Shown here piece after piece: positions 8,870-16,985 of a stretch of DNA of 64,000 nucleotides. The translations under genes were made by a program, and so were the position numbers. Source of the stretch: Coprousia sp963931435. Its GTDB lineage: Bacteria; Actinomycetota; Coriobacteriia; Coriobacteriales; Coriobacteriaceae. The stretch lies in contig OZ007012.1 in NCBI GenBank assembly GCA_963931435.1, positions 2,170,001-2,234,000 on the forward strand, written 5' to 3'. The stretch's first letter is position 1, and each line of letters starts with the position of its first letter. The notes beneath the pieces are model-generated. The model did not search any database. It had not been told where the DNA came from and was given only the letters and a program-made list of their open reading frames with translations.

Positions 8870-9766
8870 ATGGCACTGCTGCGCGTCGACTTCTATTCTC
8901 GCTACCTTCAGCGGAACGTGATACTCACGGCCGTCATCCCCGTCGACAAGATGGATGGCGATAAGCTTGCCAAGCGGCGGCAGGGGCCGTATCGCACGGT
9001 GTACCTGCTGCACGGCCTGTTCAGCCGCGACTACGACTGGATCGACAAGACCCACGTGGTGCAGACCGCCGAGGCGCGCGACGTGGCCGTCATCATGCCT
9101 TCGGGCGAGGACGGGCTCTACCTCAACAAGCCCGAAATCAACGAATGGCACGGCAAGTTCATATCGGAAGAGCTCGTCGAGGTGACGCGGCGGCTCTTCC
9201 CGCTCTCGCGCAAGCGCGAGGACACCGCGCTCGCCGGCATCTCGATCGGCGCCTACACGGCGCTCATCAACGGGCTTCTGCGCCCCGACCGCTTCGGCTC
9301 GATCATCTCGCTTTCCGGTTCCTTCATGCGCGACCGCATCCTCGAGGCCGCCGAAGGCGATTCGAAGCGCAAGCGCCGTTATTACGAGCGCTTCTTCGGC
9401 GATCTGGATACGGTGATCGGGTCGGAGAAGGATTACGTCGCGCTCATCGAGCGCTTCGAGAAGGATCCGAGCCTGCCCAAGCCCAAGTTCTACGGCGCCT
9501 GCGGCGAGGCCGATAACCTGGCCAAGAACAACCGCGAGGTGGCCCACCTGCTCAAAAACGCCGGCTTCGACGTTACCTACTGGGAGCCCGAGATCGGCGG
9601 GCACGAGTGGCCGTTCTGGAACGCGTGGATCGACTGCGCACTCGACTGGTTCGCTCCGGGCGAGCTCAAACCCTCCACCGCCCACGTCGACTACACCGAG
9701 CTCACGAGCGCGCGGCCGCCGAGCGAGGGCAAACCGGTGCCCCTGCACGACGCGCCGGTGGTCTAG
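8870..9766 (+). CDS. Alpha/beta-hydrolase esterase, esterase D family (copy 2)
   Basis: A 298-residue paralogue of the preceding gene with the same architecture: LLHGLFSRDYDW, nucleophile elbow GISIGAYT, histidine in GGHEWPFW. Both proteins open with the shared pattern LRVDFYS/LSVDFFS. It carries an extra ~35-residue C-terminal tail without recognisable motifs. GAAGGAGG precedes the ATG at 8870. The 66-base gap to copy 1 suggests co-transcription, and a strong terminator follows. Confidence 0.8.
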   Translation: MALLRVDFYSRYLQRNVILTAVIPVDKMDGDKLAKRRQGPYRTVYLLHGLFSRDYDWIDKTHVVQTAEARDVAVIMPSGEDGLYLNKPEINEWHGKFISEELVEVTRRLFPLSRKREDTALAGISIGAYTALINGLLRPDRFGSIISLSGSFMRDRILEAAEGDSKRKRRYYERFFGDLDTVIGSEKDYVALIERFEKDPSLPKPKFYGACGEADNLAKNNREVAHLLKNAGFDVTYWEPEIGGHEWPFWNAWIDCALDWFAPGELKPSTAHVDYTELTSARPPSEGKPVPLHDAPVV

Positions 9767-9814
9767 AGTGAAGCTCTCTGGCGGAACGGCACGACGAAAC
9801 GAAATGACTTCCAG

Positions 9815-9846
9815 GGGAACGGCGGCAGCCGTTCCCTTCTGTTTTT
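9815..9846 (+). terminator. Rho-independent terminator of the esterase genes
   Basis: A 9-bp stem GGGAACGGC/GCCGTTCCC (9815-9823 and 9828-9836) with loop GGCA is followed by TTCTGTTTTT, 48 bases after the stop. Confidence 0.85.
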
Positions 9847-9887
9847 CGCTGAGATCCGCGCCCCCGACGCGTCCAGGGCGCGCGTCC

Positions 9888-10023
9888 AGGCGTTTTCACC
9901 ACAATTGAACGGCATCTCGCTCGATACACGCACGTAGGGCATGTACTGTTACCTGCGTTTTCTTTTGAGAGAGAGTCGTCTTTACTTCGGAAAAGCCCTT
10001 TCAATTGTGGTGAAAACAATCTC
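9888..10023 (+). repeat. Structured ~136-bp repeat element, copy 1
   Basis: Perfect 18-bp terminal inverted repeats GTTTTCACCACAATTGAA (9892-9909) and its complement (10000-10017) bound the element. Inside, 9909-9922 can pair with 9967-9979 with one bulge, one G-U pair and one mismatch, giving a second helix. The loop side carries ACCTGCGTTTTCTTTT at 9951-9966. A second copy of the same length lies at 12609-12744, and a related element lies at 38713-38852. Matching flanks (AGGC on the left, ATCTC on the right) extend the homology slightly beyond the inverted repeats. No open frame is present. It could be a MITE-like element or a structured RNA. Confidence 0.75.
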
Positions 10024-10034
10024 CTGCTGGGCTT

Positions 10035-10263
10035 TTATTTCCTAGATCGACGCGCGAGGGCGTAAATCAACCACTCAATGGCCAATGCGCCCAGATAGAA
10101 GAGGCACCATACGGCGAAGCTGATTAGCTTCGCCTCCAGCGTCTGCACGGCCCCGTGCCCATCCACCGACCTCGCGAACAGGAACACGCTGAAACCCGCA
10201 AAGAAAACGAACTGGATGATTTGAAACGTTCTCCATCCCTTGCCGATATGACATCTCCTCCGT
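10035..10263 (-). pseudogene. Remnant of a small two-helix membrane protein
   Basis: An open frame ending at TAA 10035-10037 encodes two good membrane helices (FQIIQFVFFAGFSVFLFA and SFAVWCLFYLGALAIEWLIY) and ends ALARRSRK. It has no in-frame start codon before the TGA at 10264-10266. A well-placed GGAGGAG-ATG just inside it drives a different frame. Together this suggests a frameshift in a small membrane-protein gene. The identity is unknown and the call is tentative. Confidence 0.3.
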
Positions 10264-10485
10264 CAAGCGGCTGCGCTGGCTCGCCACCCGCATCATAGTC
10301 CGCGCCGAAGAGCATGGCCGCCCCATTCCGCGCTGAAACGAGCCCGCAACGCACCAGACATGCCCAGCGCCGCTTCATGGCAGCGAAGAGTGGCGAAGCC
10401 CGTCCGATGAACCGCATTGATCCGGCACCCATGAAAACAGGGGGCGTCGGCTGAGCAGGCTGCCGATGAAGGAGCTCCCATCGAT

Positions 10486-11640
10486 TCAGGAGAAAAGCTC
10501 ATCCATCAAGCGACGCCGAGCATTCAGAAACGAGCGGGATCGGCCCTGAAGAGGAAAGTCGAGCAGATCGGATAGCGTGGAAACAACGGCTTCGAGCTTC
10601 CCTTCATCCCGCATCATGTCGTTGCTCACCTCGACGACGGTATAGCCCATGGCCTGCAAGGCGGCTCGCCTGTTCGTCGCCAGCTCAAACCCCCGCTCAT
10701 CGCTGTGATACGCCTTGCCGCTCACCTCAAGATCGATCCCTTTTCCGCTCCAGCTCAGGTCTGCCACGCAACAAGAGGCTCCTGCGAGACCGCGCGCAGA
10801 CAGCGAATAGGATATCCGGCGGTTGAGCTGCGGAAAAGGCCATCCCTCGCCACCGCGTTCTGGTGGAAGGCACAGCAAGAGGACCATCTTGGTCTCCAAG
10901 GGCGAGGCCGATCCGTCGCATGCGTACCGAGCAGCCTCTCGCGCAGCACCCAGCCCGTGCAGGCGCTTCATGCTCCCCAAAGCGCACCTCAGACGTTCTG
11001 CACCGATCAGCTGCGGACGTTTCCAAAGGCACGTCATGTTCCCGCTGCGATCCCGGCATGGCGTCCACGCCGCCTCGTTGCCGCTCGCGTCAAATGATCC
11101 GACCTTCGAACCGTCTTCTTCCGAGAAAGCGCATACGTCCTTGGGAGCAGCGTCCGCCTGACCCGCCGCCATCAAGCGGCTGAGCACCAACCGCGTCGCA
11201 GGCGTCGGGTGATGCAGCGCGTAGATACCGCAGAACTCATACATGAGCTGGCAAAGTGCCGTGAACCCTGCCTGACGCGCGACCTGCACGAGAGCCAGCG
11301 GGATCGATGCGACCGAAACCCCTCCCCCGATATCTTCGACGAGCTCCCGGGTAATCGCCCGGGGCATTCGCGCACGCTTCAAAAGCCCGTTCGAGTAGTC
11401 GCTGGCATCCGCATCGACGAGCACCTCGATGGGGAGAGACACTCCTTTCAATGCCCCGCACAGGCGCGTACGAGCTCGCGCAAGCGTCTCTGCGGCCAGG
11501 CGATTTGAACGAAAGAGCCCTTCGTCGTACCCCGCGCCAAGAGGAGGATGCGCCGTGAGTTCCTTCGGATCGAGCATGACGTCCCGTACGATCGGAGGTG
11601 TCCGGTGATATTCCATGGCAGATCGACCCGAAACGACCAT
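10486..11640 (-). CDS. Orphan protein with C-terminal endonuclease-like (DUF559/VSR-like) domain
   Basis: A 384-residue protein with no recognisable function in its first ~290 residues. The C-terminal part (DLSWSGKGIDLEVSGKAYHS, then a region of basic residues and ALQAMGYTVVEV) resembles the core of DUF559/Vsr-like PD-(D/E)xK nucleases, where an acidic residue pair and a later strand form the active site. This kind of fusion is reminiscent of AbiEi-like or restriction-associated orphans, but no partner gene is adjacent. The ATG at 11640 is preceded by GGAGGG; an internal ATG at 11616 is an alternative. The gene stands alone between repeat elements, which fits an accessory gene. Function is inferred weakly. 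Confidence 0.5.
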   Translation of the reverse strand: MVVSGRSAMEYHRTPPIVRDVMLDPKELTAHPPLGAGYDEGLFRSNRLAAETLARARTRLCGALKGVSLPIEVLVDADASDYSNGLLKRARMPRAITRELVEDIGGGVSVASIPLALVQVARQAGFTALCQLMYEFCGIYALHHPTPATRLVLSRLMAAGQADAAPKDVCAFSEEDGSKVGSFDASGNEAAWTPCRDRSGNMTCLWKRPQLIGAERLRCALGSMKRLHGLGAAREAARYACDGSASPLETKMVLLLCLPPERGGEGWPFPQLNRRISYSLSARGLAGASCCVADLSWSGKGIDLEVSGKAYHSDERGFELATNRRAALQAMGYTVVEVSNDMMRDEGKLEAVVSTLSDLLDFPLQGRSRSFLNARRRLMDELFS

Positions 11641-11982
11641 AGCGTCCCATCCCTCCAGCTAACTCCACGGCAGCAACGCTTCAGCCCATCTTGAACCAGG
11701 CTTCCAACGGAAATCCGAAGCAGTCTGGCAAGAATCTGAGATGGATTCAGAAGAATCTAAACGTTTTCCAACGGGGCAGGTCGCAGGAGGTATTCGGGCA
11801 ACGCATGCTGGCATCGTGCTCCGATCTCCAGTGGAAAAGACGGAGTATTTCCATATTCAGCTTGCCACGGCCCTCGTCCGCGTTGCATGGCACCGACGCG
11901 CCTGCGATACAGCCTCGGTCCCGCAGGCGCACAAGACGGCGACACGGGCCGCATCCCGGAGCACCAAGCGCCCAACGCTTCC
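11641..11982. other. Intergenic stretch, no supported gene
   Basis: These 342 bases lie between the start of the endonuclease-like gene and the end of gdx. Short frames on both strands lack ribosome-binding sites and recognisable products. A small AAGCG/CGCTT hairpin at 11966-11980 follows the gdx stop but has no T-run. Confidence 0.4.
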
Positions 11983-12303
11983 CTAGGCACCGTGGACGAG
12001 CTTGAGACCGATCACGCAGCCCACGAGCCCGACGAGAAGCGCCACCTTGAGCCAGCTGAACGGCTCGACGCCCGTCGCCATGCTGTAGATGATGGTGAGG
12101 GTGGCGCCGATGCCCACCCAGACGGCATAGGCCGTGCCGAGCGGGATGCTCCGCACGGCATGGCTGAGACCCAGCATGCTCGCCGCGAGCGCGGCGATGA
12201 AGATGATGCTGGGGATGAGCTTGGTGAACCCTTCGGCGCGCTCGAGCGCCACGGCCCACACGGCCTCCATCGCGCCCGAAACGATCAAGATGGCCCAGTT
12301 CAT
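11983..12303 (-). CDS. gdx: SMR-family guanidinium exporter Gdx (SugE type)
   Basis: A 106-residue, four-helix small multidrug resistance protein. The essential membrane glutamate is E13 (SGAMEAVWAVAL), and GTAYAVWVGIGA matches the SugE/Gdx subgroup, which exports guanidinium in exchange for protons as an antiparallel dimer. The guanidine-III riboswitch directly upstream strongly supports guanidinium over quaternary-ammonium export. AAAGGAGG lies four bases before the ATG. Expression is therefore expected to rise when guanidine binds the leader. Confidence 0.92.
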   Translation of the reverse strand: MNWAILIVSGAMEAVWAVALERAEGFTKLIPSIIFIAALAASMLGLSHAVRSIPLGTAYAVWVGIGATLTIIYSMATGVEPFSWLKVALLVGLVGCVIGLKLVHGA

Positions 12304-12323
12304 GGGGCCTCCTTTCCGTCGAT

Positions 12324-12363
12324 GCGCCGTCTTATCGATCCTGGTACGGCTGCCTTCGTCAGG
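12324..12363 (-). ncRNA. Guanidine-III riboswitch (ykkC-III) controlling gdx
   Basis: Read on the minus strand, this 40-nt segment contains CCTGACGAAGG, GCCGTACCAGG and AAGACGGCGC in the order and spacing of the compact ykkC-III pseudoknot. CCGTA/ACGG pairing and the 3' AAGACGGCGC end match the consensus as I remember it from Thermobifida. It ends eight bases before the AAAGGAGG ribosome-binding site of gdx, so control of translation initiation is likely. The class and its pairing with SMR exporters are established knowledge; identification here is by eye. Confidence 0.88.
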
Positions 12364-12383
12364 AGCCCCATAAGGCTGACGCC

Positions 12384-12412
12384 ACTATAGCAGGAAGACG
12401 GAAGCCGTTAAA
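12384..12412 (-). promoter_or_regulatory. Predicted promoter of the gdx riboswitch transcript
   Basis: On the minus strand, TTTAAC (12407-12412) and TATAGT (12384-12389) are separated by 17 bases. The start point would fall about a dozen bases before the riboswitch. Confidence 0.55.
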
Positions 12413-12608
12413 GGGAGCGAAGCGGAAACACACCCGTCAGGCAGATGCGGGCGAAGAGCGCTTCGAACGACAGCAGACGGATGCTACGGGGTGCACAGGC
12501 AAAAGACATGGGGGGATCGGCTCCATAACCTTCCCCACCCATCTTGACCGAAGGGACCAGGGTCCATAGCGCCCTCGCGACCCAAACGAAAGAGTCTTTC
12601 GGAGCACG

Positions 12609-12744
12609 AGGCGTTTTCACCACAATTGAGCGGGGGTTCGCGAAGCACATCGAGAATGATGAGGGGCTTCTACCTGCAATTTCTTTTACGAAATACCCCG
12701 CTCTACTTTGGAAATCCCTTCTCGATTATGGTGAAAACGATCTC
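12609..12744 (+). repeat. Structured ~136-bp repeat element, copy 2
   Basis: Outer arms at 12613-12630 and 12721-12738 match copy 1 with one G-U pair and one mismatch. The inner helix has changed sequence but still pairs: GAGCGGGG (12628-12635) with CCCCGCTC (12696-12703), and TTCG (12637-12640) with CGAA (12689-12692). The loop-side block ACCTGCAATTTCTTTT (12672-12687) and the 3' linker CTACTTTGGAAATCCCTT match copy 1. Flanks AGGC and ATCTC are shared too. The remaining stretches at 12413-12608 and 12745-12861 show nothing I can assign. Confidence 0.75.
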
Positions 12745-12861
12745 ATGTTAATAAAGACCCGCTATTTCGCATAGCATATCCCATGTTGGCACCTTGTACC
12801 ATGCCCGAAGGCTTGAACGGCAAGGTGGCGTGCTACAGCGGGCCGCCGGGACCAGAAAGAG

Positions 12862-14838
12862 CTAAGCAAACTGGGAGTTATAGAGCTCCGCATACGCGCC
12901 GCCGAGCGCGAGCAGCTCCTCGTGGTTGCCCTGCTCGATGATGTTGCCATGATCCATCACGAGGATGAGGTCGGCGTCCACGATGGTGCTCAGGCGGTGC
13001 GCGATCACAAAGCTCGTGCGCCCCTGCGTGAGAGCCTCCATCGCCTGCACGATGGCGCGCTCGGTGCGGGTGTCCACGCTCGAGGTCGCCTCGTCGAGGA
13101 TGAGGATCGCGGGATTGGCGAGCAGCACGCGCGCGATGGTGAGGAGCTGCCGCTGGCCCTGGCTGATGTTCTCGGCGTCGTTCTCGAGCTTGGTGTCGTA
13201 ACCCTGGGGCATCGTCCGTACGAAGAAGTCCACCTGCGCGGTCTTGGCCGCCTGGACGATCTCCTCGCGTGTGGCGCCCGGGGCGCCGTAGGCGATGTTC
13301 TCGGCGATGGTGCCCTCGCGCAGCCACGCGTCCTGCAGCACCATGCCGAAATGGCTGCGCAGCTCGGAGCGCGTCATGGCGTGCGCGTCCACCCCATCGA
13401 GCGTGATGCGTCCGCCGTCGATCTCGTAAAAGCGCATGAGCAGGTTGATGAGCGTCGTCTTGCCGGCGCCCGTGGCGCCCACGATGGCGATCTTTCGACC
13501 CGGCTCGGCAACGAAGTTGACGTCGCGCATGAGCGGGCGGTCGGGATCGTAGCCGAAGCGCACGTGCTCGAAGGCGACGCGGCCGCGCACCGGCTCGGCC
13601 ACACGGGCGGGCTGCGCGGGATCGGGCTCGATCTCGGGCTCGTCGAGCACGCCGAAGACGCGCTCCACGGCGGCCAGCGCGCTCTGCAGCTGGTTGACGG
13701 TGAGCGAGAACTGCGTGAGGGGCTCGGAGGCGGTGTTGACGTACTGGAAGAACGCCTGCAGCGTACCGATGGTGAGCTCGCCGCGCATGAGGATGCCCGT
13801 GCCCATGAGCGCGAGCACCACCTGCGAGAGGCGCACGAGGCAGCGCACCATGGGCGCCACCACATTGGTGATGAAGTCGGTGCGGCGCATGGTGTCGGCA
13901 AGCTGCTGGGTCGCCTCGTGGATGCGCGCCGAGCTCGCCTGCTCCTGGTTGAACGCCTTGATGACGATGCGCCCGGAGTAGGCCTCCTCGACGTGCCCGT
14001 TCAAGATGCCCACGGCGCGCTGCTGCTCGGCCGCCAGAACGAGCGTGCGCTTGGCCACCAGGCGCGTCCCCGTGACGGCAATCGCCGCGAAGCAGAAGAA
14101 CACGAGCGCGAGCGTGAGGTTGAGGCGCACCATCATGATGGCAGCACCCGTTACCGAGCCCACGGCCATGAGCATGGAGAGCAGGCCACGCTGCAGCACC
14201 TCCGACACCTTGTCGAGGTCGTTGGTGGCGCGGCTCATCACGTCGCCCGGCTTGTGGGCGTCGTAGAACTTGAGCGGCAAGACGTTGAGCTTCTCGGCGA
14301 TGCGGTGGCGGAGCTTGAGGTTGAGGCGCTCGGCGAAGCTCGCCATGGTGAAGCTCTGCACGGTGTAGAACGCCCAGGCCACGGTCCAGATGCCCACGAA
14401 GGTCAGGAGCTCGCGACCGCCCGTGTCCCATCCGATGGTGAAGATCTGGCCCTTGGCGTGCGCCGCCTGGATGTTCGCCCAGAGCAGGTCGATGAGGTGC
14501 GCGCTGTAGGCCGGGGCCGAGATCTGCGCGACGGTGTAGCAGATGACGCACACCACGACCACGGCGAAGCGCCAGTGCTCCCCGCGCGAGACCTCCCAGA
14601 GGCGGCGAATCACGGCGACCGGGTCCTTGGGGACCTCGAGCTCCTCCTCGGCCTCGGGCTCCGGGGCGCCCGAGGGCGCGGGCTCGTGCGGGTCGGCGTA
14701 GCGGGCCGGGGTGGTGGAAGCGGCGACCGCGGCACCAGCGCCGGCCGCCGTGGCGGACCCGGCATCGACAGCGCCCTCGACCACGCGCTCGACTTCCTCG
14801 ATCGCGGCGTCCTCGGTCAGAATCTTCTCGTTCGCCAT
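12862..14838 (-). CDS. ABC exporter half-transporter (second subunit of a heterodimer)
   Basis: A 658-residue membrane protein: a ~75-residue acidic, alanine-rich N-terminal extension, a six-helix exporter domain, then an ATPase domain. Walker A is GATGAGKTT, the signature is ISQGQRQLL, and Walker B is ILILDEATSSVD, followed by the H-loop AHRLST. It starts one base after the stop of the partner gene upstream, so the two are translationally coupled. Such pairs under a MarR regulator usually export drugs or peptides as a heterodimer. The extension is unusual but its function is not visible. Confidence 0.88.
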   Translation of the reverse strand: MANEKILTEDAAIEEVERVVEGAVDAGSATAAGAGAAVAASTTPARYADPHEPAPSGAPEPEAEEELEVPKDPVAVIRRLWEVSRGEHWRFAVVVVCVICYTVAQISAPAYSAHLIDLLWANIQAAHAKGQIFTIGWDTGGRELLTFVGIWTVAWAFYTVQSFTMASFAERLNLKLRHRIAEKLNVLPLKFYDAHKPGDVMSRATNDLDKVSEVLQRGLLSMLMAVGSVTGAAIMMVRLNLTLALVFFCFAAIAVTGTRLVAKRTLVLAAEQQRAVGILNGHVEEAYSGRIVIKAFNQEQASSARIHEATQQLADTMRRTDFITNVVAPMVRCLVRLSQVVLALMGTGILMRGELTIGTLQAFFQYVNTASEPLTQFSLTVNQLQSALAAVERVFGVLDEPEIEPDPAQPARVAEPVRGRVAFEHVRFGYDPDRPLMRDVNFVAEPGRKIAIVGATGAGKTTLINLLMRFYEIDGGRITLDGVDAHAMTRSELRSHFGMVLQDAWLREGTIAENIAYGAPGATREEIVQAAKTAQVDFFVRTMPQGYDTKLENDAENISQGQRQLLTIARVLLANPAILILDEATSSVDTRTERAIVQAMEALTQGRTSFVIAHRLSTIVDADLILVMDHGNIIEQGNHEELLALGGAYAELYNSQFA

Positions 14839-14839
14839 G

Positions 14840-16855
14840 CTACTCGCCTCCCTTCAGAGCGCTCTCTTGCAAAGCGGCGTCCTGCAAACCCGCCACGGGC
14901 CGGCCCCCGACATCCCGCAGCGGCCCGTCCGGATCGACCGTTTCGGCGGCGCGCTCTGGCGCCGGCGCCTCATGCGCCGCTGCCGCCGGCTCGGGCTCCC
15001 CCGCGGTGCCGTCGGACGCCGGCTCGCCGCCCATCAGCGCCTCGAGCTCCTCGGCGCGCAGCTGCGAGCGGGCGATCTCGCGGTACGCCTCGCAGGTGCG
15101 CATGAGCTCCTCGTGCGTGCCCAGGCCCTGGATGCAGCCGTCCTTGAGCACCACGATCTGGTCGGCCGAGAGGATGGTGTTGATGCGCTGCGCGATGATG
15201 AGCACCGCCGCGTCCTTGACCTCGCTGGCGAGCGCATGGCGCAGGGCCGCGTCGGTCTTGAAGTCGAGCGCGCTGAACGAGTCGTCGAAGATGTAAAGGT
15301 CGGCGTGCTTCACGAGCGCGCGGGCGATGGACAGGCGCTGGCGCTGCCCGCCCGAGAAGTTGGTGCCGCCCTGGGCCACCCGGTGCGCCAGGCCCTCGGG
15401 AAGCTCGCGCACGAAGCCCGACTGCGCCACGTCGATAGCGTGCCAGAGCTCGGCGTCGGTGGCGTCGGGCGCGCCGTAGCGCAGGTTGTCGGCGATGGTC
15501 CCGCTGAAGAGCCAGGCCTTCTGCGGCACGTACGAGATGCGCTCGCGCAGGGCCTCCTGGGTGAGCTCGCGCACGTCGGTGCCGCAGAGGCGCACCGAGC
15601 CGTCCGTCACGTCGTGAAGACGCAGCGCGAGCTTGGCGATCGTGGACTTGCCCGAGCCGGTGGGTCCGATGATCGCCGTGGTGGTGCCGCGCCGGCAGAC
15701 GAAGTTGATGTGGTGGAGCGTGTCCTCGTCGGCATCGGCGAAGCGGAAGGACGCGTTGCCGAAATGCGCCACGACCTCGCCCGGCATGGGCGCGGCGGCG
15801 CCAGAGGCAGAGGCACCCGTCCCGACGGCAGCCGTCCGCGCCGCGCCGTCACCAGCGGCGACCGCACCCTGCGCGCGCTCGGGCAGCTCGGTGAGCTCGC
15901 CGTCGGCGATGCTCGGCTTGAGGTCGATCACCTCGCGGCAGCGCTCGAGGCACACGAGGGCACGCGGCAGCATGAGCGCGCCGATCTGCGCCATCATAAT
16001 CGAGAAGAGAATCATCATCGCGTACTCGACGCAGGCCGAGATGGAGGCGATCTCCATCGCCCACGCGCCCACGCGGTTGCCGCCGAGCCAGATGATGGCT
16101 ACCTCGGCGATGTTCATGATGAAGAACGCCGAGCAATCGAAGGTCGCGAAGATCCAGTTGACCTTGATGGCGTTGGTGGCGTAGTCGCTGAACGCCTCGT
16201 CGAGGCTCTTGCGCTCGGAAGCCTCCTTGCCGAAGGCGCGGATCACGCGCACGCCCGTGATGCTCTCGCGCAGGCGGACGTTCATGCGGTCGATAAAACG
16301 CTGGAGCCGCTGGAAGATCTTGGCGGCGCGCAGCACCACGATGACGGCGATCACGGTCACCACGGCGGTAAAAGCCGTGAGCATGATGCCAATCTGCATG
16401 TCGATGGAGCAGGCGAGCGCGATGCCGATCGCCATGGAGAAGGGCACCGGCAGCATCATCTGGATGGTGATCGAGATGGCCATCTGGATCACGTTCACGT
16501 CGTTCAGGGTTCGGGTGATCATGGAGCCCGTGCCGAACTTCTCGAAATCGCTGCCCGAGAACGCAAGCGAAGCGTCGTAGACGGCGTTGCGGATGTCGCG
16601 CCCCACCTTGGTGGCGAGGTCGGCGCAGAAGTAGTTGCACGCGAAGGCGCCCGCGCCCGAGACCACGGCGGCCACGAGCATGAAGCCGCCCTGCGAGAGG
16701 ATGTAGTCGAAGTCGCGGCTCGACACGCCGATGTTGATCATGTTGGCGAGGATCGTGGGCACGAGCAGCACGCCGGCGAGGTTGACGCCGAGCGCCACGA
16801 GCACGCCGAGCGTCTGAAGCTTGTAGGGCTTGAGGAAGCGCCAGAGCATCTTCAT
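14840..16855 (-). CDS. ABC exporter half-transporter (first subunit of a heterodimer)
   Basis: A 671-residue ABC exporter beginning MKMLWRFLKPYKLQT, with six membrane helices and a C-terminal ATPase domain. Walker A is GPTGSGKST. The signature NFSGGQRQRLSIARA is canonical. The residue after Walker B is aspartate (LYIFDDSFSALD) instead of the catalytic glutamate, so this subunit holds a degenerate site, as in many heterodimeric exporters. The C-terminal ~60 residues are low-complexity. AAAGGAG precedes the ATG at 16855; the frame continues upstream but without a ribosome-binding site. It follows the MarR gene by 130 bases. Confidence 0.88.
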   Translation of the reverse strand: MKMLWRFLKPYKLQTLGVLVALGVNLAGVLLVPTILANMINIGVSSRDFDYILSQGGFMLVAAVVSGAGAFACNYFCADLATKVGRDIRNAVYDASLAFSGSDFEKFGTGSMITRTLNDVNVIQMAISITIQMMLPVPFSMAIGIALACSIDMQIGIMLTAFTAVVTVIAVIVVLRAAKIFQRLQRFIDRMNVRLRESITGVRVIRAFGKEASERKSLDEAFSDYATNAIKVNWIFATFDCSAFFIMNIAEVAIIWLGGNRVGAWAMEIASISACVEYAMMILFSIMMAQIGALMLPRALVCLERCREVIDLKPSIADGELTELPERAQGAVAAGDGAARTAAVGTGASASGAAAPMPGEVVAHFGNASFRFADADEDTLHHINFVCRRGTTTAIIGPTGSGKSTIAKLALRLHDVTDGSVRLCGTDVRELTQEALRERISYVPQKAWLFSGTIADNLRYGAPDATDAELWHAIDVAQSGFVRELPEGLAHRVAQGGTNFSGGQRQRLSIARALVKHADLYIFDDSFSALDFKTDAALRHALASEVKDAAVLIIAQRINTILSADQIVVLKDGCIQGLGTHEELMRTCEAYREIARSQLRAEELEALMGGEPASDGTAGEPEPAAAAHEAPAPERAAETVDPDGPLRDVGGRPVAGLQDAALQESALKGGE

Positions 16856-16985
16856 GCGGGAGAACTCCTTTGCAACGCGAAGGATGGGCGGGCGGATGGA
16901 ACGGGTCGCGCGGCGGTGGCGCGAGCGCGGCGGGCGACGTGTCGGGCGCGGCCAAACGCAGCGGAAGACCGAGCCGCGGGCGCCA

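Noticed and set aside
7109..9748. 879-codon minus-strand frame across cysE and both esterases
   Set aside because: It spans three well-supported genes on the other strand, and its product is low-complexity histidine/arginine/valine-rich shadow sequence.
9888..10023. CRISPR-like repeats from the short inverted motifs at 9.9, 12.6 and 38.7 kb
   Set aside because: Copies are kilobases apart with no spacer array and no cas genes in the window.
12862..16855. Two ABC genes as a duplicated homodimeric exporter
   Set aside because: The proteins differ strongly, and one has a degenerate catalytic site, so a heterodimer is more likely than a recent duplication.
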